Source of the DNA: Roseibacillus sp.
GTDB taxonomy: Bacteria > Verrucomicrobiota > Verrucomicrobiia > Verrucomicrobiales > Akkermansiaceae
Reading direction: 5' to 3'
Assembly (NCBI GenBank): GCA_028821775.1
Contig: JAPKFB010000014.1
Coordinates: 1-64,000 of the forward strand
DNA: 64,000 nt
Shown: piece after piece, positions 29,462 through 38,129 of the stretch
Position numbering within the stretch: position 1 is the first letter of the stretch
Layout of the letters: each line of letters starts with the position of its first letter
Notes under the pieces: model-generated
Database searches by the model: none
Told to the model about the DNA's origin: nothing
What the model saw: only the letters and a program-made list of their open reading frames with translations
Made by a program: the position numbers and the translations under genes

Positions 29462-29490
29462 AGTATAACTAAACAATGGGATCGCTTCTA
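29462..29490 (-). promoter_or_regulatory. candidate sigma-70-like promoter of the five-gene operon
   Basis: On the minus strand a good -10 hexamer TATACT (29467-29462) sits 33 bases before the DUF1501 start, with a poor -35 (tagaag) at 17-base spacing. The surrounding leader is clearly AT-richer than the genes. Placement rests on the -10 alone. Confidence 0.3.
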
Positions 29491-29538
29491 TCGCTAATTC
29501 GCTCGGGTCCAGTTCATTGTGACGTGTTCTAATGAACA

Positions 29539-31059
29539 TCATTCCAACTTACTTCGTTGAAGGACATGGGATTGGAGCATATTGCCATCGAGGTCGATCA
29601 ACTCGAAGGTGACCTGCGGGTCCGTTTTTGTGGTGTCGAACTTCATGAAGCCGAAGGAGCAGGTCTTGTTGTAGCCCCAGATCAATCCCTTCGTTTTCAC
29701 GACCGGATGGGTATGGCGATTCGTGAGTTTGGAGCTCTCAAATTCGTAGAGGGTGTAGGATCCAGGATTGGGAATGGTGCGCAGATCGGTGCGATGCCGA
29801 TCGGCTGCGATCAGGAAGACTCCCTCGATCTTGTCTTTCGCAATCCAGGAAAAGAGTTCGGCACGTTCGTCCGCGAATCCGTCCCACGGGTCCTTGCTTC
29901 CGGGCTTGATGTTCGGGGAAAAGGGAACCGGGGAGGCGATCACCTTGAAGGTGCCGCTGGAGGTGGTGAGCGTTTTCTTGAGCCAGGCCTTTTGCACCGA
30001 ACCGAGCATCGACCCCCCCTTCAAGTCCCGATAGTAGCGTCCGTCGAGCATGATGAAATGCACGTCGCCAATCATGAAATCGTACCAGCAGCCCGGTTGT
30101 TTCTCGCCGCCGCCATACGATGGGTTCACCCAGTTTTGTTTATAGATCTCCCAGACCTTGCGCTTCCAGGCCGGTTTTTCGATTTCCGGTCCGGGCACGC
30201 AGTCGTTCACGCCGAAATCATGGTCGTCCCAAATGGAATAGATCGCGGTGGAGGCAATGAGGCGCCGCCATTCAGGGCGGCTCTGTCGACGAGCATAGCA
30301 GTAGTGTTGGGTCAGGCTGTGTTCGGGTTGATCAATGTAAACGTTGTCACCGAGCATGAGGAAGGCGTTCGGTTTGAAGCTCGTGATGTTGTCCCACATG
30401 CGTTCCCACTCCGGAATGTACCCGGCCCCGCCACCGAAGCCCACGGAGAACGGCTGTGGCTTTGCCTTGGTGGGAAAGGTCCGGAAGCGGGTCGACTCGG
30501 CTTTGGCAGGAGCACCGTCAATTTGAATCCTGTAATCGTAAGCGGTATTTGGCGTCAGGCCATCAACGCGGATCACGGTGGTGAATCCGGAGGTGGCGGT
30601 TGTTGTTGCCGAAGCTCTGCGCTCGCCGACGATGATGGAGACCTTGGCCGCATCGCGGGTGCGCACCCAGAAGGAGGCCGCGCTTTCTGTGACCGATCCC
30701 ACCATGGGGCCGTGCACAAGCTTGATGGCTTTCACACCCTTGAGCTCGGGGAGCTTGGAAAGTAATTCGTGTGGACCCGCCGCAAAGCGCTCCAGGGGAA
30801 GGCCGGCCTCAAGGGCGAACGTTTGCCTGGCCCTCGCTTCGTCGATCTTGCCCTGCTTGAGGAGGCTGAGGATCTCGACGAAGAGGGTCTCGGCCTTTCC
30901 CGCGTTTGGCTTCTTGTTGCCTTTCAGAGTCTTGGCTGCTGCGTCGAATTGCGAGCGCGCGATTTGCTGCACCGCGTTGCGCTGCACGTCGTGCTGGGCG
31001 AGGGCGGGGAGGGCGAGGCCCAGGGATGCGAGCAGGGCAAGTGGGAACTGACGAATCAT
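29539..31059 (-). CDS. PhoD-like alkaline phosphatase / metallophosphatase, exported
   Basis: A 506-residue protein from the ATG at 31059 (a GTG three codons earlier is also possible). The signal peptide is MIRQFPLALLASLGLALPALA. An alpha-helical N-terminal region (about 25-105) has no family match that I recognise. A fibronectin-like PhoD_N domain (VGSVTESAASFWVRTRDAAK...GLTPNTAYDYRI) follows, then the PhoD metallophosphatase core with FLMLGDNVYID, SIWDDHDFGVND, FIMLDGRYYRD and an AADRHRTDLRTI site. PhoD enzymes are Ca/Fe-dependent phosphodiesterases/monoesterases acting outside the cytoplasm. It is a single gene ending 110 bases from the five-gene operon start. Phosphate control is plausible but no Pho box was identified. 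Confidence 0.88.
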   Translation of the reverse strand: MIRQFPLALLASLGLALPALAQHDVQRNAVQQIARSQFDAAAKTLKGNKKPNAGKAETLFVEILSLLKQGKIDEARARQTFALEAGLPLERFAAGPHELLSKLPELKGVKAIKLVHGPMVGSVTESAASFWVRTRDAAKVSIIVGERRASATTTATSGFTTVIRVDGLTPNTAYDYRIQIDGAPAKAESTRFRTFPTKAKPQPFSVGFGGGAGYIPEWERMWDNITSFKPNAFLMLGDNVYIDQPEHSLTQHYCYARRQSRPEWRRLIASTAIYSIWDDHDFGVNDCVPGPEIEKPAWKRKVWEIYKQNWVNPSYGGGEKQPGCWYDFMIGDVHFIMLDGRYYRDLKGGSMLGSVQKAWLKKTLTTSSGTFKVIASPVPFSPNIKPGSKDPWDGFADERAELFSWIAKDKIEGVFLIAADRHRTDLRTIPNPGSYTLYEFESSKLTNRHTHPVVKTKGLIWGYNKTCSFGFMKFDTTKTDPQVTFELIDLDGNMLQSHVLQRSKLE

Positions 31060-31565
31060 GTGCGGCACGGTGTCGAATTGAGACGATTCCGCAAGGGTTG
31101 GAGTCAGCGAGCATGATCACAATGGGGTGGCTTTGGAGGGATGCCCGGGCGTTATTTCAACCTTTTTATAATTAAGAAGATACGCCGCAGCCTTGATATA
31201 AGGTAATCAGGTATCCTTGTTGAAAATAATCACCGGCATACATTAACAATCACATTGCATGGTCTTATTTGCTGTTTAAGCGGGCAATTATCACGGCGAG
31301 GCAAGTCGCTTTGATTCACCCCTTTGGTCTCGCTACCTTGCATGAAACTCCCCGTAGCTCTCGACTTATATAGCCTGGTCTCCGCCTCCCTGAGTCTCTC
31401 GTAGAGTGAAACCCATGCGGCACGTCGCAGGTTCCCTAATCCCGGTGGGGATCACAGCTCGTAGCGCGGGGTTGAGCGGCAGCGACACCCCGAGTCGATG
31501 TTCTGTCGGTTATGAGCCGAGGATTGACGGTGAGAGGAGGAAGTGAATGGTTGCGGGAGCGAAGC
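31060..31565. other. long AT-rich divergent intergenic region
   Basis: About 500 bases between the divergent PhoD-like and AGE genes. Positions 31150-31290 are much AT-richer than the surroundings and probably hold promoters. A REP-like palindrome is at 31455-31492. A 20-codon frame starting at 31340 (MKLPVALDLYSLVSASLSLS) could be another signal-peptide stub but is too short to claim. No riboswitch fold was recognised. Confidence 0.5.
31455..31492 (+). repeat. REP-like palindromic motif
   Basis: cagctcgtagcgcggggt (31455-31472) occurs exactly, inverted, at 36101-36118. The second half, gcagcgacaccccg (31479-31492), recurs at 4-17. Within the copy cggggt and accccg form a hairpin. All copies are intergenic. 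Confidence 0.55.
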
Positions 31566-32738
31566 ATGAGGGGATATTCGGAAGAGGAGCTGGAAACGCT
31601 TCGCGATTTTTACAAGGCGAGCCTCCTGGACGACACCTTGCCGTTCTGGCTGCCGCGCTCTCTTGATGAGGAGCACGGCGGCTACTTGACGGCGAGGGAC
31701 CGGGACGGGACCTTGCTGGATGACGACAAGTCGGTCTGGGTGCAGGGGCGCTTCGCGTGGATGTTGGCGACCCTCTACAACACGGTGGAGCCCCGGTCGG
31801 AGTGGTTGGAGGCGGCCAGGAGCGGGGTAGAATTCCTGCGGAATCATTGCTTCGACGAGGACGATCGGATGTTCTTCCTCGTGACCAGAGCGGGGGAGGC
31901 GCTTCGCAAACGGCGCTACTTCTTCTCGGAGGCCTTCGCGACCATCGCGTTTGCCGCTTATGGGAAGGCGGCTGATTGTGAGGACAGCAAGGAGCAGGCC
32001 CGACAGTTGTTCCGGCTCTGCGTGGAATACATCGAGGGGCGGCTTCCCACCGGGGAGTCAAAGTGGACCGCGGTGAGGCCGTCGAAGTCGATCGGGGTGC
32101 CGATGGTTTTTTTGCAGGTCGCCCAGCAATTGGTGGAAACGATCGGCGATCCTCTGGCAGAGGAGATGATCGATGAGTTCATTGCTGAGATTCGCGTCTT
32201 CGTGAAGAACGACCTCGAGTGCGTGATGGAACAGGTGAGCATGGACGGATCGGTCATTGATCACATTGACGGACGAACCCTCAACCCCGGGCACGCGATC
32301 GAAGGGGCCTGGTTTATTCTTCACGAAGCGCGCCGCCGGGGCGGAGACCAGGAGCTTATTGAGCTTGGATGCCGCATGCTCGACTACATGTGGAAGCGGG
32401 GATGGGACGAGGAGTACGGAGGGATCCTCTCCTTTGTCGATGTCTACGGAAAACCGGTGCAGGAATACTGCCATGACATGAAGTTCTGGTGGCCGCAGAA
32501 CGAGGCCATCATTGCAACCTTACTCGCCTATAAGCTGACCGGCGACGCGAAGTACGCTGAGTGGCATCGCCAGATTCATGCCTATGCCCACTCGGCCTTT
32601 CACGACAAGGAGCACGGAGAGTGGTTCGGCTACCTGAATCGCGATGGCAGGATCTCCAATCACGCCAAGGGGAATCAATTTAAAGGTCCCTTTCATCTGC
32701 CTCGAATGCAGTGGTACTGCTGGCAACTTCTGGCCTAG
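31566..32738 (+). CDS. AGE family epimerase/isomerase (N-acylglucosamine 2-epimerase-like)
   Basis: A 390-residue (alpha/alpha)6-barrel protein. I chose the ATG at 31566, preceded by gggagcg, because homologous sequence begins at MRGYSEEELETLRDFYKASL; an ATG at 31512 is in frame. Family blocks visible are SVWVQGRFAWMLATLYN, RYFFSEAFATIAFAAYGKA, LNPGHAIEGAWFILHEARRR and the active-site stretch HDMKFWWPQNEAIIATLLAY. It ends NQFKGPFHLPRMQWYCWQLL, with the catalytic histidines of GHAIEG and HLPR. The family interconverts ManNAc/GlcNAc, mannose/fructose or cellobiose. It probably epimerises a free sugar in the cytoplasm. The stop codon lies inside a CTAG inverted repeat. Confidence 0.92.
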   Translation: MRGYSEEELETLRDFYKASLLDDTLPFWLPRSLDEEHGGYLTARDRDGTLLDDDKSVWVQGRFAWMLATLYNTVEPRSEWLEAARSGVEFLRNHCFDEDDRMFFLVTRAGEALRKRRYFFSEAFATIAFAAYGKAADCEDSKEQARQLFRLCVEYIEGRLPTGESKWTAVRPSKSIGVPMVFLQVAQQLVETIGDPLAEEMIDEFIAEIRVFVKNDLECVMEQVSMDGSVIDHIDGRTLNPGHAIEGAWFILHEARRRGGDQELIELGCRMLDYMWKRGWDEEYGGILSFVDVYGKPVQEYCHDMKFWWPQNEAIIATLLAYKLTGDAKYAEWHRQIHAYAHSAFHDKEHGEWFGYLNRDGRISNHAKGNQFKGPFHLPRMQWYCWQLLA

Positions 32739-32758
32739 GGTTTTCGAACATACCCTAG
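32735..32758. repeat. CTAG inverted repeat overlapping the AGE stop codon
   Basis: ctagggt (32735-32741) and accctag (32752-32758) form a perfect 7-bp inverted repeat around ttttcgaaca, and the AGE TAG stop is within the left arm. A similar sequence, gggtgtt..aacaccc followed by cctag, occurs at 38112-38132. It may act as a terminator on RNA but has no T-run. Confidence 0.45.
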
Positions 32759-32826
32759 CAGCGCGGACTGGCAGGGATGGCTCAAGGTCGCGTCCTGAGG
32801 GACATCTCCCTTTCGGGCATTCGCGT

Positions 32827-34239
32827 TCAGAGGCCGAGCCCGCGGATGGGCTTGGCGTCCGAGATATATTGGACCAAGGGCTCCGGCAGCTTGTCCGCCA
32901 CCCGTAGTTGGCCCACATCGAAAAGGGTGTGCATGATGGTCCCCATCAGGTTCTTGGGTCCGAACCCTTCGGTGGCTGGTTCGGCCGCGATGTTGTCGGA
33001 TTCCCCGATCACCTGGCCCATCTCCAATCCGCCGCCCGCAAGGAGCAGGCTGGTGAGCTTGCCGTAGTGGTCGCGACCTCCGTTGCCATTAATCTTCGGG
33101 GTCCTTCCCATTTCGCCGGTGACCACCAGCAGGACATCCTCACTCAATCCGCGCTGCTGGAGATCCTCAATGAAGGCGCTCACTGCATGATCGACCTGGC
33201 CTCCCATCGGGTAGAGGCCTTCCATGTTCTTGGGGCTGTTGTTGTTGGCATGATAGTCCCATCCGCAATCGGAGACCGTCACGAATCCCGCTCCCTGTTC
33301 GACGAGGCGCCGAGCCATGAGCATCTGCATTCCCAAGAGGTTGGTTGCCCGTCGCATATCACCCCACCGGTGTAGTATCTTCTGATCAAAGAGCGGACGG
33401 GTGTCATAGCGAGCCACCGTCCTGGGATCCTCATCGGATAGATCAAAGGCCTTTCCGATCCCCGCGGTGAGAACGTCGAAGGCTTGCTGCTGAATTCGAT
33501 CCGCACCCTCGAGCAAGCCCGAGTCATCCACCCGTCGGCGCAGCGCGTCGAGCTTCGAGAGGAGCGTTCGCCGGTCGGTGAAGCGATCCGGGTCGATCTT
33601 CAAATCCATGTCCTCCCGGAGGGTGCCGCCCCCGGAGGGATTGAAGGCCCCCGCCGGCGCGCCAAGTTTCCCCGGAGCTGCCACGGTGGGGAGCGCCTGC
33701 GATTCAAAATTGCTCCCGAGCTTGAGATTCGGATCGATCGCTTCCGGCAGAATCAGGGTGTTGTTAGGGATTGAGTTCGGGCCCAGCGGACCCGCCACCT
33801 TGGAGTAGATCGCCCCCATCGAAGCCTCCAGGGGATTCCCCGCGGTCGCCACCGACCCGTAGGTGTGCTGGCTGTTGTTGGATCCATAGGAGCGCACCAC
33901 CGTGAGCTTGTCGGCGATCGCGGCCAGCTTCGGAAAGGTCGAACCGAAGGTGACCCCCGGGAGTTTGGTCTTGATCTCTCCGGTGATGCTGCGGACCTCC
34001 CGCGGGGCCGACATTTTGGGGTCAAAGAATTCGATGTGGGGCGGACCGCCGTGGAGAAAGAGCAAGACCACCGACTTCCCGCGCAGGACCTTGGAGCCCG
34101 AGGTCGCGGCTGCAGCTTTCATTCCAAGCAAACCCGGAAGCCCGAGTCCGCCCAAGCCCAAGGACCCCACCCGGAGGAAATCGCGCCGGGAAAAACCTGC
34201 GCAAGTTCGGTTCTGCGAGGGGTCCGAAATGCTTAACAT
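32827..34239 (-). CDS. DUF1501 domain-containing protein, Tat-exported
   Basis: A 470-residue DUF1501 protein without an adjacent PSD1 gene. The Tat signal is FSRRDFLRVGSLGLGGLGLPG (RR at 18-19). The short-subfamily block SVVLLFLHGGPPHIEFFDPKMSAP follows, then VTGEMGRTPKINGNGGRDHYGKL and LLLAGGGLEMGQVIGESD. The C-terminus is NLMGTIMHTLFDVGQLRVADKLPEPLVQYI. It is closest in pattern to the copy at 18801 (both have the MGTIMHTLxDxGxxR or GTIMHTLLDLGNVR tail). It is a single gene, convergent with the AGE epimerase. Its partner may be encoded elsewhere or have been lost. Confidence 0.93.
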   Translation of the reverse strand: MLSISDPSQNRTCAGFSRRDFLRVGSLGLGGLGLPGLLGMKAAAATSGSKVLRGKSVVLLFLHGGPPHIEFFDPKMSAPREVRSITGEIKTKLPGVTFGSTFPKLAAIADKLTVVRSYGSNNSQHTYGSVATAGNPLEASMGAIYSKVAGPLGPNSIPNNTLILPEAIDPNLKLGSNFESQALPTVAAPGKLGAPAGAFNPSGGGTLREDMDLKIDPDRFTDRRTLLSKLDALRRRVDDSGLLEGADRIQQQAFDVLTAGIGKAFDLSDEDPRTVARYDTRPLFDQKILHRWGDMRRATNLLGMQMLMARRLVEQGAGFVTVSDCGWDYHANNNSPKNMEGLYPMGGQVDHAVSAFIEDLQQRGLSEDVLLVVTGEMGRTPKINGNGGRDHYGKLTSLLLAGGGLEMGQVIGESDNIAAEPATEGFGPKNLMGTIMHTLFDVGQLRVADKLPEPLVQYISDAKPIRGLGL

Positions 34240-34336
34240 ATCAAAGGGAACGTGGCGGGGAGCCCAATTCTTTCCCTCCCGCGACAGCTTGGTCAGTCCG
34301 TGGTCCGGCGATGCTGGCAGGAGACTTCCGGAGCGC

Positions 34337-34661
34337 TTACTTCAACTCGCTGACCTTGCCCTTGGCGCGGACTTCCTTCGCACCTGCAGGGAGTGATCCG
34401 GACTCAGTCGTGGAGTTTGCAAAAACAACAACTCCGGTGCTCTTGAACGCCTAAGGCCTTCGAACTGGTGGCCAGGCAAATCCCTCATGTGGTCCCCGGA
34501 TTGGTGAAGACAACGATCAGGGGTTTCTCATTCTCAACGTCCTTCCCTTTCGCTTCCTCCATCTGCTCGACACGAAATACGGATTGCGGAAGGTCCAATT
34601 CGCCGAAGCTCAATGGAGAGATCCCGGCGAGAGCCAAGAGAGTAATTAGCCTGTTTTTCAT
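34337..34661 (-). pseudogene. broken thioredoxin-like exported protein gene
   Basis: From the ATG at 34661, 58 codons encode a signal peptide (MKNRLITLLALAGISPLSFG) and EKPLIVVFTNPGTT, a thioredoxin-fold strand before the redox loop. A TGA (34487-34485) follows where a Cys would be expected, then GICLATSSKALGV in the same frame. After a shift the coding resumes as KSTGVVVFANSTTESGSLPAGAKEV and ends at TAA (34337). One stop plus one frameshift make this a pseudogene. TGA-GIC would read UGIC, the form of a selenocysteine redox motif, but the second lesion argues against function. Family assignment is by pattern only. Confidence 0.5.
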
Positions 34662-34817
34662 GGAGGGAGGTTAGTCGGGTATGTTCGAGGGTTGGGAAAA
34701 ACGGTGGTTGCGATCAGGAGTGGGTCCTCTCTTGGGGTGAGGGGACAATCCCTGGGTGTTTACTCTTTATCATTTTCGGATGTCGGCGAGGATCGCCTGA
34801 ATTCCAAATTCAAGTTC

Positions 34818-36074
34818 ATGAAACCTGGTCATCCTTCCCGCCTCGCGTGCTCTCTCCTCGGATCCCTTGCTGCGCTCGTTTCCCTTCCGCAATTGCGAGC
34901 CGAAGAGAACTGGCCTCAGTTTCGCGGTCCGACCGGACGGGGGCACTCCTCCGCACAAGACGTTCCCCTCAAGTGGAGTGCGGATTCCGTGCTTTGGAAG
35001 ACCAAACTGAAGGGGAAGGGGCAATCGTCTCCGGTCAATTGGGGCGATAAACTCTTTCTAACCGGAGCGTCCGAGGACGGCAGTGCGCGCTACCTCTTTT
35101 GTGTCGATCGGAACAAGGGGAAGATCCTCTGGGAGAAGGAGGTCTCCTGCAAGGCGCCTGAGAATCCCCATAAGATGAACAGCTTTGCGACTCCGACTTG
35201 TGCGACAGATGGCGAGCATGTGATCGCCTTCTTTGGTCCGGGGGGACTGCATTGTTACGACTTGGCGGGAAAGAAACTCTGGTCCCGTGATGTCGGCGAT
35301 TTTCCTGGCCCCTGGGGCGTCGCGGCCTCTCCGGTCATCATCGGTAAGTTGGTCATCCAGAACTGCGATGCGGAGGGCGCCTCCTCGCTCCTCGCAATGG
35401 ATATCAAGACGGGGGAGCCAATCTGGAAGACCAAGCGCGAAGACAAACCACGTGGCGGGTGGAGTACGCCCATCCTGATTGAGGACGGCAGTCGTTCCGA
35501 GTTGATCTTGAACGGCGAATACGGAGTGCGTGGCTACGATCCGAAATCGGGGAGGGAGTTGTGGTTTTGTCATGGGTTCAACGGGCGGGGGGCCCCAGTG
35601 CCCGACTTCGCCAATGGACTGCTCTACGTGGTGAACGGCAAGCCAGGGGACACCTACGCGGTGAAGCCGGGTGGCAAGGGAGACGTCACCAAGTCACACA
35701 TGAAGTGGCACTCCAAGCGCCGCGGCGGTCGGGACCTGCCATCACCGGTGGTGGTTGGCGACTATCTCATCGTCGTTTCGATGTCGGGCATCGCCGCCTG
35801 TTATGACGCTCATACCGGTGAGATTCACTGGGAAGAGCGCCTCGGGGTGAAGGGGGAGTTTGCCGCTTCGCCGCTGGTTGCCAACGGGCATGTCTTCATT
35901 GGAAATGTCTACGGTGGCGAAACCCTCGTGATCAAGCCGGGCAAGAAGCTGGATGTGATCTCCATCAACGGTCTCGGTGCCGATTCCAAGGAACTCTTTC
36001 GCGCCACCCTGGCCCCGATCAAGGGACGGATTTACGCGCGGTCGTTCTCGACGCTTTATTGCATCGGTTCCTGA
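34818..36074 (+). CDS. PQQ-binding-like beta-propeller protein, exported
   Basis: A 418-residue protein. I placed the start at the ATG at 34818, which gives a clean signal peptide (RLACSLLGSLAALVSLPQLRA). The mature start ENWPQFRGPTGRGHS is the standard opening of PVC outer-membrane-protein-assembly-BamB-like/PQQ-repeat proteins. Propeller blades show the W-x-x-D/G repeats: KILWEKEVSCK, GKKLWSRDVGDF, GEPIWKTKRED, GRELWFCHG, GEIHWEERLG. No catalytic residues for a quinoprotein dehydrogenase (disulfide, Ca ligands) could be confirmed, so it is probably a binding or scaffold protein. It is a single gene, divergent from the broken thioredoxin-like gene. Confidence 0.9.
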   Translation: MKPGHPSRLACSLLGSLAALVSLPQLRAEENWPQFRGPTGRGHSSAQDVPLKWSADSVLWKTKLKGKGQSSPVNWGDKLFLTGASEDGSARYLFCVDRNKGKILWEKEVSCKAPENPHKMNSFATPTCATDGEHVIAFFGPGGLHCYDLAGKKLWSRDVGDFPGPWGVAASPVIIGKLVIQNCDAEGASSLLAMDIKTGEPIWKTKREDKPRGGWSTPILIEDGSRSELILNGEYGVRGYDPKSGRELWFCHGFNGRGAPVPDFANGLLYVVNGKPGDTYAVKPGGKGDVTKSHMKWHSKRRGGRDLPSPVVVGDYLIVVSMSGIAACYDAHTGEIHWEERLGVKGEFAASPLVANGHVFIGNVYGGETLVIKPGKKLDVISINGLGADSKELFRATLAPIKGRIYARSFSTLYCIGS

Positions 36075-36092
36075 GGTCGCGAGGAAGGAGGC

Positions 36093-36118
36093 GCGGCGAC
36101 ACCCCGCGCTACGAGCTG
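36093..36118 (-). repeat. REP-like palindromic motif, inverted copy
   Basis: The reverse complement of 36101-36118 is cagctcgtagcgcggggt, identical over 18 bases to 31455-31472, and gcggcgacaccccg lies at 36093-36106. It sits between the PQQ-type gene and the DUF1501 fragment. Confidence 0.55.
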
Positions 36119-36152
36119 CGACCCTGCGAGCTCGGGAAGCCATCATATCCAA

Positions 36153-36680
36153 TCACGCCAAGACGTCCTTGACGACGTGACCATGCACGTTGGTGAGTCG
36201 GCGTTCGAGGCCGTTGTGATAGTAGCTCAAGCGTTCGTGATCGAGTCCCATCAGGTGGAGGATGGTGGCATTGAAATCGTAGACGCTGGTGGGATCAACA
36301 ACCGCTTTGAATCCGAACTCGTCGCTTTCGCCATAGCTGAAGCCACTCTTCACGCCGGCACCGGCGAGGAAGCAGGTGAAGGCATCCGGATTGTGATCGC
36401 GTCCGGTGCCGTTGCCCTGGAGGAAAGGCATGCGACCGAACTCGGTGCACCACACCACGAGGGTGTTTTCGAGCAGGCCCCGACGTTTCAGGTCGTGGAT
36501 GAGGGCGGCAGTCGGTTGATCCATGATCTCGGCCTGCATGGCGTGGGTCTTGAGAATGTTGGCGTGGGAATCCCAGTTGGTGATTCCATTGCCACCCGAG
36601 GGATCGCTGCCATTGAAAAGTTGCACAACGCGGACGCCCTTCTCGAGGAGGCGCCGGGCCAGGATGCAGTTCTTCGCGAC
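36153..36680 (-). pseudogene. DUF1501 gene fragment, C-terminal 40 percent only
   Basis: About 175 codons start abruptly at [21 protein letters not shown], the middle of the family (compare [21 protein letters not shown] in the gene at 10973). They run intact to the normal end, [19 protein letters not shown]. All C-terminal landmarks are present ([33 protein letters not shown]), but the Tat signal and the N-terminal GGPS block are absent. The 220 bases upstream show no trace of them in any frame. The truncated frame has no good start codon or export signal, so it is most likely dead. It resembles the longer subfamily (copy at 4623 ends [11 protein letters not shown]). Confidence 0.8.
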
Positions 36681-36904
36681 CAAGGACGGACACGGGAAAG
36701 CCGTCCTCGACGTCTTCGCGTGAGTCGGGAGAGGGATCGCGGCATGCCCCGAGAAGCTCTCAGTCCGATCCCAGTGGCAGGGAGGGGATCCGCCTCACCG
36801 GTGCTCCGCACTCGCCTTTTGCGGATCATGGCCCCAAGGTTTGGGCGATGGATCTTGCGATCCTCCGGTGCCTTCAGTTTCATCTCCGAACGTTCTGACT
36901 CATC

Positions 36905-37987
36905 ATGCTGCGACTCCTTCACCTCTTTTCCATGATTGCCCTCACGGCTGCCGGCACGGCCGCGGAGCCCATCATTGCGCCTGGCAAGAAGTCCCTTCCG
37001 CTTCCCGGGGAGGCTTTCACGTTGAACGGCCACGACGCCTTTGTCATTCTGCCGTCGGGAGCCAAGGCCAACATTCCGTGGGTGTGGTACGCGCCGACCC
37101 TGCGCGGGTTGCCAGCCAAATCCGAAGGGTGGATGTTTGAGCAGTTCCTCGCCAAGGGGATCGCTATCGCCGGGATCGACGTAGGTGAATCCTACGGTAG
37201 CCCGGTGGGGCGGAAGACCTACAGCGCCTTCTACGACCATCTGGTGAAGACCCGGAAGTTTCGCGAGAAGCCATGCTTGCTGGCACGCAGCCGCGGCGGA
37301 TTGATGCTCTACAGTTGGGCGACCAAGAACCCGCAGTCGGTGGGCGGGGTGGCCGGGATCTACCCGGTTTGCAACATCGCCAGCTACCCCGGCGTCAAGC
37401 GCGCCGCCTCCGCTTACGGGATGACCGCGGAAGCGTTGCAGGCCAAACTCGCCGCACACAACCCCATCGATCGGCTCGCCTCGCTCGCGAAGGCCAAGGT
37501 GCCGATCCTCCATATCCATGGCGACAAGGATGGGACCGTGCCCTTGGATGCGAACTCCGCAGAGTTGGCGAAGCGCTACGCGGCGTTCGGAGGGCCGGTT
37601 GAGATCGAGGTGATTGCCGGTCAAGGGCACAACATGTGGAGCGGCTGGTTCCACTCCCAGAAACTGACGGACTTCGCGATTGCGCGAGCCCTTGGACAAC
37701 CGTTGGCTGTCCCCGAACCGGCAATCAGGGTCGGGTCGAAAGTGACTCTCAGCGGCAAGTTGCAGGGCGGCTTGGTGGCGATCGGAGGAGAGAGCACTGG
37801 CTGGCAGTTGGGGTATTCCGGCAGCAAGGGCTTGGCGCGGATCGAAGTGGAAATGAAGGCCATCAAGGAGGCCGCGACATTCGAGGGTGCAGAGGTGACA
37901 ATCAGTGGGACGATCTCTTCCAGAAAGTATCTCGAACGCGGAGCGGTGTTGATCCTGCAGGCGGAGAGCGTGGTGCGAAAGCGGTAG
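36905..37987 (+). CDS. exported alpha/beta hydrolase (prolyl oligopeptidase-like esterase)
   Basis: A 360-residue protein with a signal peptide (LLHLFSMIALTAAGTAAEP). The alpha/beta-hydrolase core has the nucleophile Ser129 in LLARSRGGLMLYSW (SxGG elbow), the acid in ILHIHGDKDGTVPLDAN and the His in VIAGQGHNMWSGWF. The last 85 residues (about 275-360) form a beta-rich tail (VTLSGKLQGGLVAIGGESTGWQL) that resembles a protein-inhibitor-like or nucleic-acid-binding-like beta-barrel; I do not recognise a named domain. Similar enzymes in PVC bacteria lie in glycan or ester degradation loci. It is a single gene after the DUF1501 fragment. The substrate is unknown. Confidence 0.87.
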   Translation: MLRLLHLFSMIALTAAGTAAEPIIAPGKKSLPLPGEAFTLNGHDAFVILPSGAKANIPWVWYAPTLRGLPAKSEGWMFEQFLAKGIAIAGIDVGESYGSPVGRKTYSAFYDHLVKTRKFREKPCLLARSRGGLMLYSWATKNPQSVGGVAGIYPVCNIASYPGVKRAASAYGMTAEALQAKLAAHNPIDRLASLAKAKVPILHIHGDKDGTVPLDANSAELAKRYAAFGGPVEIEVIAGQGHNMWSGWFHSQKLTDFAIARALGQPLAVPEPAIRVGSKVTLSGKLQGGLVAIGGESTGWQLGYSGSKGLARIEVEMKAIKEAATFEGAEVTISGTISSRKYLERGAVLILQAESVVRKR

Positions 37988-38111
37988 GTGATCCGTGAAT
38001 TCTGCGACCCTTTGCGGGCTCGCTGCGTTCTCGTCACCGCTGGGGGGTTCGCCCATCGCCACCGGCCGACGCCTTGCCAATCGGAAAAGTTGCTTGCGCC
38101 ACCACTTACTC

Positions 38112-38128
38112 GGGTGTTTTGAACACCC
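38112..38128. repeat. small hairpin followed by CTAG
   Basis: gggtgtt (38112-38118) and aacaccc (38122-38128) form a perfect 7-bp stem with a 3-base loop, followed by cctag. This is similar to the inverted repeat at 32735-32758. It lies between the hydrolase and lysA 3' ends and could end transcription in either direction, though no T-run follows. Confidence 0.4.
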
Positions 38129-38129
38129 C

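Noticed and set aside
31340..31402. 20-codon frame MKLPVALDLYSLVSASLSLS
   Set aside because: It could be a signal-peptide stub, but it is too short and has no continuing homology to separate from chance.
34485..34487. TGA as a working selenocysteine codon
   Set aside because: The UGIC spacing is right, but a frameshift soon after means no intact product is made; kept only as a remnant hypothesis.
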